A DNA stretch of 13,188 nt from Betaproteobacteria bacterium (GCA_025353085.1 JANXRI010000206.1:1-13188), one strand, 5' to 3'; numbered from the stretch's first letter, positions 1-6,666 are shown. A program made the numbers and translations. The notes: a model not told the origin generated them from the sequence alone.

Positions 1-87
1 TCCCCTTTGACAAACGAAAGATCAGGCACGGCATGCAAGGCGTAAGCCCTGGGGCGTTGATGCTGCCCGCCCGCTCCTGGCTGCTCA

Positions 88-579
88 CTAGATTCGTAAT
101 ATGCGGTCGCCACGCCCGATGCCGGATGCGCCGGTGCGCACGGTCTCCAGTATCGCGCTGCGATCGATAGCGCTCAAAAATGCATCGAGTTTGGAGCCGG
201 TGCCGGTCAACTCGATGGTGTAGTCTTTTTCAGTAGCGTCGATGATGCGGCCGCGGAAAATATCGGACATGCGCTTCATCTCCTCGCGATCGTTGCCTAC
301 CGCTCGCACTTTCACCAGCATCAATTCGCGCTCGATGTGATCGCCGTCGGAGAGATCGATGACCTTGACTACTTCGATCAGCTTATTCAACTGCTTGTTA
401 ATCTGTTCGATTACTTCATCCGAGCCGGCGGTCACGATCGTCATGCGCGATAAGGTCAGGTCTTCCGTCGGCGCAACCGTCAGCGTTTCAATATTGTAGC
501 CGCGCGCCGAAAAAAGGCCGACCACGCGCGACAACGCGCCCGGTTCGTTTTCAAGCAGCACGGAAATAATATGTCGCAT
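88..579 (-). CDS. ilvH: Acetolactate synthase small (regulatory) subunit
   Basis: Regulatory subunit of acetolactate synthase, which activates the large subunit and confers feedback inhibition by valine in the cytoplasm. The 163-residue length matches the E. coli IlvH size class. Residues about 3-75 form an ACT domain with the hallmark NEPGALSRV stretch; residues about 83-158 form the C-terminal small-subunit domain. N11, G14 and N29, the positions linked to valine binding in E. coli IlvH, are all present, so valine-sensitive control is expected (inference). The ATG at 579 is preceded by an AAGGGAG ribosome binding site about 7 nt away. It lies 12 nt downstream of ilvB, so the two are one operon with probable translational coupling. 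The name ilvN would be equally acceptable. Confidence 0.96.
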   Translation of the reverse strand: MRHIISVLLENEPGALSRVVGLFSARGYNIETLTVAPTEDLTLSRMTIVTAGSDEVIEQINKQLNKLIEVVKVIDLSDGDHIERELMLVKVRAVGNDREEMKRMSDIFRGRIIDATEKDYTIELTGTGSKLDAFLSAIDRSAILETVRTGASGIGRGDRILRI

Positions 580-591
580 CGCCGCGCTCCC

Positions 592-2307
592 TTAGAGGTC
601 TTCCGAACCGAGCAGCATTTCAGAGAGGCCTTTGCCCGCCTTTACCATGGGCCACACGTTCTCAGTCTGGTCGGTGATGAAGTCCATGAAAACCAGGCGA
701 TCCTTGAGCTTGAGCGCTTCTTTCAACGCCGGCTCCACATCCACGGGCTTGTCGATCAACATGCCGACATGGCCGTACGCCTCGGCGAGCTTTACGAAGT
801 CCGGCAATGCGTCCATATAGGACTCGGAATAGCGGCTCGAGTAATCGACTTGCTGCCACTGGCGCACCATGCCGAGATAGCGGTTGTTCAGATTGATGAT
901 CTTGATCGGCAAGTGATATTGCTTGCACGTCGACAATTCCTGAATGCACATCTGGATGCTGCCTTCGCCGGTGATGCACGCGACTGTCGCCTTCGGATTG
1001 GCTAATCGCACGCCCATCGCCGCCGGCAACCCAAAACCCATCGTGCCAAGCCCGCCCGAATTAATCCAGCGCCGGGGTTTGTCGAATTTATAAAACTGCG
1101 CAGCCCACATTTGGTGCTGGCCGACGTCGGAGGTTACGAAAGCATCGCCTTTAGTCAGCTCATGCAGTTTTTCAATCACGAACTGCGGCTTGATGATCTT
1201 GCTCGTTTTCTCATACTTGAGGCAGTTTATTGAGCGCCACGCATCGATCTGCTTCCACCACGTCTTCAACGCACCCGCATCGGGTTTTTCTTTCGACGCC
1301 TGCAGTTGCTTGATGAGGTCTTGCAACACCGGTTTCACGCTGCCGACGATCGGCACATCGACCTTGACGCGCTTCGATATCGACGACGGGTCGACGTCAA
1401 TGTGAATAATGGTGCGCGGCTCTTCAAAAAAATGTTTCGGGTTGCCAATGACGCGGTCGTCGAAGCGAGCACCGATTGCGAGCAGCACGTCGCAATGCTG
1501 CATGGCCATGTTCGCTTCGTACGTGCCATGCATGCCGAGCATGCCGACGAACTGGCGATCGCTGGCCGGGTAGCCGCCCAGACCCATCAATGTGTTGGTG
1601 CACGGAAAACCGAGGTAACGCACCAACTGAGTGAGTTCTGGCGCTGCGTTGCCGAGCACCACCCCGCCGCCGGTATAAATCATCGGCCGCTTCGCGCTCA
1701 ACAACAATTGAAGCGCCTTTTTAATCTGGCCCGCATGGCCTTTTACAACCGGATTGTACGACCGCATGCTGACCGATTTCGGGTAGTCGAATTCGGCTTT
1801 CTGGCTGGGGTGCGTTATGTCCTTGGGAATATCGACGACGACGGGACCAGGCCGGCCGGTCCCCGCGATATAAAAAGCTTTCTTGATCGTCGCGGCGATG
1901 TCTTTGACGTCCTTGATCAGGAAGTTGTGCTTGACGCACGGCCGCGTGATGCCGACGGTATCGCATTCCTGGAACGCATCCTGGCCGATCGCGTGCGTGG
2001 GAACCTGGCCGGTGATGATAACGAGCGGAATGGAATCCATGTAGGCCGTCGCGATGCCGGTAATGGCGTTAGTGACCCCGGGACCGGAGGTGACGAGTGC
2101 GACGCCGATTTTCTCGGTCGAGCGCGAATAGCCGTCAGCTGCATGAATTGCGCCCTGCTCATGGCGGACCAGAATATGCTTGACCTTGCTCTGCTTGAAC
2201 AATTCGTCGTAAAGATGCAGGACCGCGCCGCCCGGATAACCGAACACATAATCGACGCCCTCTTCCTGCAAACACCGTACAACGATCTCGGCGCCGTTCA
2301 ATTCCAT
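592..2307 (-). CDS. ilvB: Acetolactate synthase large (catalytic) subunit
   Basis: Thiamine-diphosphate enzyme that condenses two pyruvates to 2-acetolactate, or pyruvate with 2-oxobutyrate to acetohydroxybutyrate. This is the first common step of valine, leucine and isoleucine synthesis. At 571 residues it has the usual length. The N-terminal pyrimidine-binding domain has FGYPGGAV (about 22-29) and RHEQGA with the catalytic glutamate E50. A central FAD/dehydrogenase-like domain follows, then the C-terminal pyrophosphate-binding domain with GEGSIQM (G447-M453) and NLNNRYLGM (472-480). The second residue of the GDG motif is Glu, which as far as I recall is normal in betaproteobacterial homologues. 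The ATG at 2307 has an AAGG box about 8 nt upstream and a promoter at 2349-2377. The symbol could equally be ilvI or ilvG. Confidence 0.97.
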   Translation of the reverse strand: MELNGAEIVVRCLQEEGVDYVFGYPGGAVLHLYDELFKQSKVKHILVRHEQGAIHAADGYSRSTEKIGVALVTSGPGVTNAITGIATAYMDSIPLVIITGQVPTHAIGQDAFQECDTVGITRPCVKHNFLIKDVKDIAATIKKAFYIAGTGRPGPVVVDIPKDITHPSQKAEFDYPKSVSMRSYNPVVKGHAGQIKKALQLLLSAKRPMIYTGGGVVLGNAAPELTQLVRYLGFPCTNTLMGLGGYPASDRQFVGMLGMHGTYEANMAMQHCDVLLAIGARFDDRVIGNPKHFFEEPRTIIHIDVDPSSISKRVKVDVPIVGSVKPVLQDLIKQLQASKEKPDAGALKTWWKQIDAWRSINCLKYEKTSKIIKPQFVIEKLHELTKGDAFVTSDVGQHQMWAAQFYKFDKPRRWINSGGLGTMGFGLPAAMGVRLANPKATVACITGEGSIQMCIQELSTCKQYHLPIKIINLNNRYLGMVRQWQQVDYSSRYSESYMDALPDFVKLAEAYGHVGMLIDKPVDVEPALKEALKLKDRLVFMDFITDQTENVWPMVKAGKGLSEMLLGSEDL

Positions 2308-2348
2308 AGCTGAGCCTTGTTAAATTCCGGAAAAACACAGAACCGAGA

Positions 2349-2377
2349 ACCATATCGGTACCCTATTGTTTGGTCAA
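2349..2377 (-). promoter_or_regulatory. Putative sigma70 promoter of ilvBH
   Basis: On the minus strand the -35 box is TTGACC (5 of 6 consensus bases, 2372-2377) and the -10 box is TATGGT (4 of 6, 2349-2354), separated by exactly 17 nt. Transcription would start near 2342, leaving a leader of only about 35 nt. That is too short for a leader-peptide attenuator of the ilvGMEDA type. The TTTGG-N5-CCAAA inverted repeat overlaps the -35 box and could be an operator. Confidence 0.55.
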
Positions 2378-2383
2378 GCCAAA
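2369..2383. repeat. Inverted repeat over ilvB -35 box (possible operator)
   Basis: TTTGG and CCAAA form perfect 5-bp arms around the spacer TCAAG. The element covers the -35 hexamer of the proposed ilvB promoter, where a repressor or a LysR/Lrp-type regulator could bind. The arms are short and could arise by chance. Confidence 0.2.
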
Positions 2384-2437
2384 TATCTGATTAAACAGCA
2401 TGATATGGCGCACCAGGGGATGAACGCACAGGTGTGC

Positions 2438-2465
2438 TTGCAGTAGCAGGGCGTTTTGTTAAGAT
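2438..2465 (+). promoter_or_regulatory. Weak promoter candidate for the sigma factor operon
   Basis: TTGCAG (2438-2443) and TAAGAT (2460-2465) are spaced by 16 nt; they match consensus at 3 of 6 and 4 of 6 positions. A GCACA-GG-TGTGC palindrome (2426-2437) abuts the -35 box. If used, the leader would be about 150 nt and would include the small ORF at 2546-2575. I see no clear ECF-type (GGAAC / GTC) autoregulatory promoter. Confidence 0.22.
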
Positions 2466-2545
2466 GTTTCGGATTAATTCAGCTCGCACATATCGGACTG
2501 CGTCAGGGCGGAGAAAAAAGCGGGCACGTTATTTGGGGGGACTTG

Positions 2546-2575
2546 ATGGCGTACCCCGTGCGAATTTCAACATAG
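2546..2575 (+). other. Possible nine-codon leader ORF upstream of the sigma gene
   Basis: ATG at 2546 follows a G-rich Shine-Dalgarno-like run (GGGGGGA, 2535-2541) by 4-5 nt. It encodes MAYPVRIST and stops at TAG 2573-2575. It lies in the same frame as the sigma gene and ends 48 nt before its proposed CTG start. It could be a translated leader peptide or a chance ORF; nothing beyond spacing supports translation. Confidence 0.15.
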
Positions 2576-2611
2576 ACCAAGCGATGCACTGGCGCGACCC
2601 GGCAATCGCAA

Positions 2612-2617
2612 AGGGGG
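2612..2617 (+). promoter_or_regulatory. Ribosome binding site supporting the CTG start
   Basis: AGGGGG at 2612-2617 is followed after 6 nt by CTG 2624. This is the right spacing for initiation at that codon. No ATG, GTG or TTG lies in frame between the TAG at 2573 and GTG 2729. Confidence 0.5.
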
Positions 2618-2623
2618 ACTCCA

Positions 2624-3187
2624 CTGGCTACCCGCAAGGAACTTGCCGATTTTCTAGCTGCAATCGAGCACCGCGCTTACAAGCAGGCGTTTTTCGCCGC
2701 ACGCGACGAGCAGGTTGCGCTGGACGCCGTGCAGGACGCCATGATGAAGCTGTCGGAAAAATACGCCGGGCGGCCGATCGCGGAGTTACCGATGTTGTTT
2801 CAGCGCATTTTGCAGAACACCATACGTGACTATTTCCGGCGCCAGAAAGTTCGCACCATGTGGACGACGCAGGTCTCGTCTTTAGGCGGCGGCGAAGATG
2901 ATGATCACGATCCGCTGGAAACTTTGGAAGTGCAATCCAACTCCAACCCCCAAGGCGCGCCCTCCGATCAGCTACAGCAAACGCAAACACTTGAAATAAT
3001 TGAAAAAGCCCTTCAAAAATTGCCTCATCGTCAACGCCAGGCCTTCCTGCTGCGTTATTGGGAGGAATTGGACGTCGCAGAAGCCGCCGCAGTTATGGGT
3101 TGTTCGGAGGGAAGCGTGAAGACGCACTGCTCCCGGGCGACACATGCTATGGCAGAACTTTTGAAAGATAAGGGAGTTTCGCTATGA
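2624..3187 (+). CDS. RNA polymerase sigma factor, sigma-70 family (ECF-like)
   Basis: A 187-residue cytoplasmic sigma factor that would direct RNA polymerase to a specific promoter set. Region 2 spans about residues 15-80 and contains LPMLFQRILQNTIRDYFRRQKVR, typical of the 2.2-2.4 segment. A polar, acidic linker (GGGEDDDHD, about 90-98) follows. Region 4 spans about 125-180 with the helix-turn-helix AEAAAVMGCSEGSVKTHCSRA. The conserved N-terminus (ATRKELADFLAAIEHRAYKQ) lies upstream of the first ordinary start, GTG 2729. Starting there would remove 35 residues including part of region 2, so CTG 2624 is chosen. The stop overlaps the next start as ATGA at 3184-3187, indicating translational coupling to the DUF3619 gene. 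I do not know its regulon. The family call is firm; the exact start is less so. Confidence 0.88.
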   Translation: MATRKELADFLAAIEHRAYKQAFFAARDEQVALDAVQDAMMKLSEKYAGRPIAELPMLFQRILQNTIRDYFRRQKVRTMWTTQVSSLGGGEDDDHDPLETLEVQSNSNPQGAPSDQLQQTQTLEIIEKALQKLPHRQRQAFLLRYWEELDVAEAAAVMGCSEGSVKTHCSRATHAMAELLKDKGVSL

Positions 3188-3567
3188 ACGAACAGGAACT
3201 TGCGGGCAAAATCGTTCACCACCTTAATGGGGGGCTGGGGGCAATCAAGCAAGGCACGTCGTATCAATTGCAGTCGGCGCGCCAGCGCGCGCTTGACCGT
3301 TATCGCGAAGCGCCGCAGCCTTTGTTCGGCCTCGCGTGGGCCGGGGATGTCGCGTTTCGTGTCGCTGAAAGCCGTTACTTCAACGCGCGCTCGCTGCTTG
3401 CGCTTGGCCTGCTCATTTTGAGCCTCATTGCGGCCACGTATTGGCAGGTGGTCATACAGGCTAACGACATTGCCGAAATCGATGCGAGCCTGCTAACCGA
3501 CGACCTGCCCATCAACGCCTATCTTGATAACAACTTCGAAGCATGGTTAAAGCGTTCGTCGCAATAA
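3184..3567 (+). CDS. DUF3619 family single-pass membrane protein
   Basis: A 127-residue protein resembling the DUF3619 family, which I associate with betaproteobacteria and whose function I do not know. Residues 1-68 are hydrophilic and basic (SARQRALDRYREAP near 31-44). Residues about 69-90 form one transmembrane helix (SLLALGLLILSLIAATYW). Residues 91-127 are acidic and end in a conserved-looking DASLLTDDLPINAYLDNNFEAWL segment split across 100-122. By the positive-inside rule the N-terminus is cytoplasmic and the tail periplasmic. The start overlaps the sigma stop by 4 nt, and the 3' end overlaps the DUF3106 start by 25 nt. Topology and coupling fit an anti-sigma factor, but there is no zinc-binding HxxxCxxC motif and no cysteine, so that role is inference. 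Confidence 0.85.
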   Translation: MNEQELAGKIVHHLNGGLGAIKQGTSYQLQSARQRALDRYREAPQPLFGLAWAGDVAFRVAESRYFNARSLLALGLLILSLIAATYWQVVIQANDIAEIDASLLTDDLPINAYLDNNFEAWLKRSSQ

Positions 3568-3995
3568 TTTTAGGCCTCAGCTTCGTCGCCCCGGTTGCTA
3601 CTGCCGCGCCAGCCCACTCCAAAGCTGCAGTTCAGCCCCAGCCGGCAAAACCTGACTGGTCGGAGCTCACTCCAGCGCAGCAAATTGTGCTGGAGCCGCT
3701 AAAGGACGACTGGAAGGAGATCGATACTTTACGCCGTGCGAAATGGCTAAAAGTCGCGAAGGCCTATCCCAAGATGAAGCCCGTACAGCAGCAACGGCTG
3801 CAGGCGCAAATGCGGGATTGGATGAAGCTCACGCCGGAACAGCGCCGGATCGCGCGCGAAAACTACAAAACTATCAAGAAGCTGCCACCCGAAAAGCGCA
3901 AAGAAGTGAAAGCGCAGTGGTACGAGTACCAGCAATCGCTGGTCGCCAAACCCGAAACTGCAGAAGAAACCGCTGCAACGACTGCGCCGCAGTAA
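3543..3995 (+). CDS. DUF3106 family secreted (periplasmic) protein
   Basis: A 150-residue protein with an N-terminal signal peptide: hydrophobic core FVAIILGLSFVAPVAT and probable cleavage near residue 22 after ATAA. The mature part is highly charged, helical and rich in Trp, Arg, Lys and Gln. It contains LTPAQ (42-46), LTPEQ (96-100) and LPPEK (114-118), regularly spaced around Trp-containing helices. These recall the LTxxQ motifs of periplasmic Spy/CpxP proteins, although the family named here is DUF3106. The C-terminal 20 residues are Ala/Thr/Glu-rich and probably disordered. It overlaps the DUF3619 gene by 25 nt and precedes the RDD gene by 18 nt. A periplasmic sensing or chaperone role is inference. 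Confidence 0.85.
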   Translation: MVKAFVAIILGLSFVAPVATAAPAHSKAAVQPQPAKPDWSELTPAQQIVLEPLKDDWKEIDTLRRAKWLKVAKAYPKMKPVQQQRLQAQMRDWMKLTPEQRRIARENYKTIKKLPPEKRKEVKAQWYEYQQSLVAKPETAEETAATTAPQ

Positions 3996-4013
3996 CCGCT
4001 GCGAAGCTCGCCC

Positions 4014-4457
4014 TTGACGGAGAATCCGGCGCCGGCCGCTGCCGGCCTAGGCCGACGCTTGGGAAGTATGTGCTATGAAGTGCTGCTGCTTGCCGCACTT
4101 CTTTTTGCGGCGGGATGGGCGTTTCTCGCAGCCCAGCCATTGCTGCCAGCCTCACTCACGCGACCCCTTCTGCAACTTTTTCTGCTCGCGATTTGCGGCG
4201 CGTACTTCATCTACTGCTGGACGCGCAGTGGCCAGACACTGCCGATGAAAACTTGGCGCATACGCCTCGTAACGCGCGATGGCGGCGTGCCTGCCTTGAA
4301 GCACGCGGCATTGCGTTACGTTTGCGCGCTGGGCAGCATCGCGCTCGGCGGCGGCGGATTCTGGTGGGCGCTGGTCGATCGCGAAGGCCAGTTTTTGCAT
4401 GACCGGCTGGCCGGCACCCGCATCGTCAATGCGGCAAGACCCGGCATCGATATGTGA
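4014..4457 (+). CDS. RDD family membrane protein
   Basis: An inner-membrane protein of 147 residues from a TTG start. The RDD features visible are GLGRRLGSM (R14, R15) before the first helix, three hydrophobic segments (about 21-42, 49-68 and 101-120) and the C-terminal HDRLAGTRIV signature (about 130-139). The first Asp of the RDD name is Glu here (E22 in CYE). Starting at the next in-frame ATG (4068) would delete the RR motif and cut into helix 1, so TTG 4014 is preferred although its ribosome binding site is weak. RDD proteins have been linked to small-molecule or ion transport, but no substrate can be read from this sequence. It is last in the sigma-DUF3619-DUF3106 operon and converges on lptG. 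Confidence 0.87.
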   Translation: MTENPAPAAAGLGRRLGSMCYEVLLLAALLFAAGWAFLAAQPLLPASLTRPLLQLFLLAICGAYFIYCWTRSGQTLPMKTWRIRLVTRDGGVPALKHAALRYVCALGSIALGGGGFWWALVDREGQFLHDRLAGTRIVNAARPGIDM

Positions 4458-4471
4458 AAGACGACCGGTAG

Positions 4472-4500
4472 CCGGCATGTTCCGGGTTGTTCCATGCGGG
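4472..4500. terminator. Stem-loop in the convergent RDD / lptG gap
   Basis: CCGGCATG (4472-4479) and CATGCGGG (4493-4500) pair over 8 positions with one G-G mismatch, around a 13-nt loop. It fills most of the 45-bp gap between two converging operons, so a bidirectional terminator is plausible. There is no clear T-run on either side, so an intrinsic terminator is not proven. Confidence 0.28.
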
Positions 4501-4502
4501 GC

Positions 4503-5576
4503 TTAGCGCCTCTCGCCCCACCACATCATCCCCATCGCCAGGCTCAGAAACATTAGCGTCGGCAGGATTGCGCTCCAGAAGGGAGGCCAGTCGCGTAACA
4601 GGCCAAGGAAAGTGAACAAGCGGCCCAGCATCCAGAAACCGATGCCGAGCATGATCCCGGCAAACACCTTACCGCCGACGCCGCCGGCGCGCGGCTGGTA
4701 ATACGCGAATGGCAATGCCAACACCATCATCACGAGCACTGCGAACGGATAAATAAGCTTGTTCCAGAACGCGATTTCGTGGCGCGAAGTTTGTTGATTG
4801 TTTTCGCGTAAATGCTGCACATAAGAATAAAGCGCCCACGCCGACATTTGCTCGGGAACGAGCAGCAGTACGGTCAATAATCCGGGTTCGAGTACGGACC
4901 GCCAGTTGGCTTCGGCGGTGCGGCTGACGGTCGTCGCCGTGTCATCGAAATTGGTCTGCTCCACGTCGCGCAATAGCCACATATTGTTTTGCTGATACTC
5001 GCCGCGTTTAGCGAAGCTGATGCGGCGCAGCCGGTGGTCGGCGTCGAATTCATAAATCCGCACACCCACGAGCACTGACTCAGGCAATACCTGGGAAACA
5101 TTCACGAAATTGCGGTCGTCCTTGACCCACAATCCTGAGCGGAATTCCTGGGCAATCACGCCGGTGATCGCCTTCGCGCGCAACCGCTGCGCGAATTGCT
5201 CGGCTGGCGGCGCAATAAATTCGCCGATCACGAAAGTCAGCACCGAGAACAGCAGCCCCACCCGCACCAGCGTAAAGGCCATGCGGGGGATCGATACGCC
5301 CGAGACCCGCATGACCGTGTATTCGGAGTTGGCGACCAGTTGGGCAATCGCAAACAGCGTACCGATGAGCGCCGCAATCGGAAAGAGCTCGTAAATGTGG
5401 CCCGGGACACTCAACAGCACATAGGCAAGTATATGCAGCAGCCGGTAGCCTCCTTTGCCGAGCTCGCCGAGCTCATGAATTAAATCGAACAGCGCGAGCA
5501 GCATCAAAAGGGCCGCAAACACGAGCATCGTCGAGGTGGTAATTTCGGCCGACAGATAGCGCCGGATGATTTTCAT
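4503..5576 (-). CDS. lptG: LPS export ABC transporter permease LptG
   Basis: Inner-membrane permease that pairs with LptF and the LptB ATPase to extract lipopolysaccharide and drive it along the Lpt bridge to the outer membrane. It has 357 residues, the usual length. It starts MKIIRRYLSAEI, followed by two N-terminal helices (to about residue 80), the conserved SEYTVMRVSGVS segment (coupling to LptB), a third helix, a periplasmic beta-jellyroll domain (about 125-260) and three C-terminal helices containing YPFAVLVMMVLALPFAY. The ATG at 5576 overlaps the lptF stop as ATGA. The reading frame stays open upstream to 5855, but those extra 93 residues lie inside lptF in another frame and lack family similarity, so they are not included. 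Confidence 0.95.
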   Translation of the reverse strand: MKIIRRYLSAEITTSTMLVFAALLMLLALFDLIHELGELGKGGYRLLHILAYVLLSVPGHIYELFPIAALIGTLFAIAQLVANSEYTVMRVSGVSIPRMAFTLVRVGLLFSVLTFVIGEFIAPPAEQFAQRLRAKAITGVIAQEFRSGLWVKDDRNFVNVSQVLPESVLVGVRIYEFDADHRLRRISFAKRGEYQQNNMWLLRDVEQTNFDDTATTVSRTAEANWRSVLEPGLLTVLLLVPEQMSAWALYSYVQHLRENNQQTSRHEIAFWNKLIYPFAVLVMMVLALPFAYYQPRAGGVGGKVFAGIMLGIGFWMLGRLFTFLGLLRDWPPFWSAILPTLMFLSLAMGMMWWGERR

Positions 5577-6655
5577 TTGAATAAGCGAACCATCGAGAAG
5601 AGGGTCATGCGGCGCGCAAACAGCAACAGCAGCAACGCAAACATTGCTGCATGCACACCGAGCACGCCGACCGGAAGACTCACGCGCTGCTGAGCGATCC
5701 ACGCCTGCGTAATGCTGATCACGTTGTTGTAAATCATGTAAATCAATATAGCCATGACCAGGTTCAGCGATCTGCCCGCGCGCGGATTCACAAATGAAAG
5801 CGGGATTGCAAGCAAGGCCAATATCAGAGCCGACAAGGGCAGCCCTATGCGCCACGCCAGTTCACCGAGGTTAAGCGGCGTCGGGTCCTGCAGCAGCGTG
5901 AGTGTCGGCAGCGACTTAGCCGATGGCGCGGAGGCCTTGGCGTCGCGCGTTTCGATGCGCATTGCGTAGCGTTCAAATTCGCTGATTTTGTAATCGGTGG
6001 TGCCCGGGGTTCCTTCGTAGCGCCGTCCGTTGAGCAGCACCAGGAAGCGATCGCCATTGCCGATGGTTTCGAGAAAACCGCGGTTCGCGACCATCACACC
6101 GTTTTTATGGTGTTGCGTGGAGCTCACGAACACGTTGGCGACCATGTTCTCGCCTTCGTTCACATTTTCGACGAAAAAAACGCGGTCGTTTTGTTTCGAC
6201 TCGCGGAACACGCCCGCTGTCACTTGCGAAGCGTCGTCGCGGTTGTCCATGTAAGCTCTGAACTCCTCGCTTTTGGTGATTGCCCACGGCGACAGCAAAA
6301 AACTCAGCAACGCGACCAGCAACACGATCGGCAACGCGAATGACATCACCGGCATGACCCATCGCGTCGGGCTGAGCCCCGCGCCGAACCATATAATCAT
6401 TTCGGAATCCCGATACGCGCGCGACAAGGTCATCAGCACGGCAATGAATAGCGTCAGGGACAACAGCACCGGGAGGTAATTGAAAGAGGTCAATGCGAGC
6501 AGTGCAAAAACACCGGCGAAAGTGATCGAGCCGCCGGCCGCGAGTCCGAGAAAGCGCACGAGCTGCGTCGTAACTGTTATGCCGAGCAGTACCACGAAAG
6601 TCGCAATCGCGGTGCCTGCACATTCGCGCACCAGGGAATTATGAAATATTTTCAC
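5573..6655 (-). CDS. lptF: LPS export ABC transporter permease LptF
   Basis: The second permease of the LptB2FG lipopolysaccharide extractor, in the inner membrane. It has 360 residues. It begins MKIFHNSLVREC; helix 1 is at about 15-36, helices 2 and 3 at about 44-75 and 98-120. The DSEMIIWFGAGLSP segment (about 83-96) is the typical LptF cytoplasmic coupling region. A periplasmic jellyroll domain spans about 121-265, and three C-terminal helices follow with LSALILALLAIPLSFVNPR. The start is GTG at 6655 with no strong ribosome binding site. It is translationally coupled to lptG (4-nt overlap). It is divergent from pepA across 81 bp, the same arrangement as in E. coli. Confidence 0.95.
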   Translation of the reverse strand: MKIFHNSLVRECAGTAIATFVVLLGITVTTQLVRFLGLAAGGSITFAGVFALLALTSFNYLPVLLSLTLFIAVLMTLSRAYRDSEMIIWFGAGLSPTRWVMPVMSFALPIVLLVALLSFLLSPWAITKSEEFRAYMDNRDDASQVTAGVFRESKQNDRVFFVENVNEGENMVANVFVSSTQHHKNGVMVANRGFLETIGNGDRFLVLLNGRRYEGTPGTTDYKISEFERYAMRIETRDAKASAPSAKSLPTLTLLQDPTPLNLGELAWRIGLPLSALILALLAIPLSFVNPRAGRSLNLVMAILIYMIYNNVISITQAWIAQQRVSLPVGVLGVHAAMFALLLLLFARRMTLFSMVRLFK

Positions 6656-6666
6656 GCGGTCGCGCT

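Larger units (their letters stand above)
2308..2623. other. Divergent intergenic region, ilvB / sigma factor operon
   Basis: This 316-bp gap separates two divergent operons and holds no convincing gene. Visible contents: a strong minus-strand promoter for ilvB (2349-2377); an inverted repeat TTTGG-N5-CCAAA (2369-2383) over its -35 box; a weak plus-strand promoter candidate (2438-2465) with a GCACA-GG-TGTGC palindrome just before it (2426-2437); three copies of a CCATATC-like word (2350-2356, inverted at 2402-2408, and CATATCGG at 2489-2496); a nine-codon leader ORF (2546-2575); and the ribosome binding site of the sigma gene (2612-2617). A reading frame from 2434 to 2829 overlaps the sigma gene in another frame and has no recognisable product. 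Confidence 0.7.

Noticed and set aside
7..35. TTGACA on the plus strand near the left edge as a promoter
   Set aside because: No -10-like hexamer lies 15-19 nt downstream, and no plus-strand gene follows it.
1..87. Sequence downstream of ilvH searched for a gene or RNA
   Set aside because: It is only 87 nt, with short weak inverted repeats (for example around 51-70), no T-run and no ORF. It is probably the spacer before ilvC outside the window.
961..969. GDG to GEG change in the thiamine-diphosphate motif of IlvB as an active-site defect
   Set aside because: The surrounding GEGSIQM and NLNNRYLG are intact, and I recall Glu here as usual in betaproteobacterial homologues.
571..1005. 144-codon plus-strand frame antisense to ilvB
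   Set aside because: It is a shadow of ilvB codon bias with no recognisable motif.
1306..2313. 335-codon open frame on the plus strand, antisense to ilvB
   Set aside because: It is the mirror of a strongly conserved gene in GC-rich DNA. The composition is Arg/His/Asp-rich without domains, and the ilvB product is unambiguous.
2546..2623. Sigma factor beginning at ATG 2546 with read-through of TAG 2573
   Set aside because: It would need stop-codon recoding, and residues between 2546 and 2623 (MAYPVRIST, then TKRCTGATRQSQRG) do not look like sigma factor sequence.
2434..2829. 131-codon plus-strand frame overlapping the sigma gene start
   Set aside because: It is Arg/Gly-rich, low in motifs, and runs out of frame through sigma region 2. 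A frameshift joining it to the sigma gene would not give a better N-terminus than the CTG start.
5577..5855. Open extension of the lptG frame by 93 codons upstream
   Set aside because: It lies inside lptF in a different frame. The conserved LptG N-terminus (MKIIRRYLS) starts at 5576 in an ATGA overlap, and the extension has no membrane-protein character.
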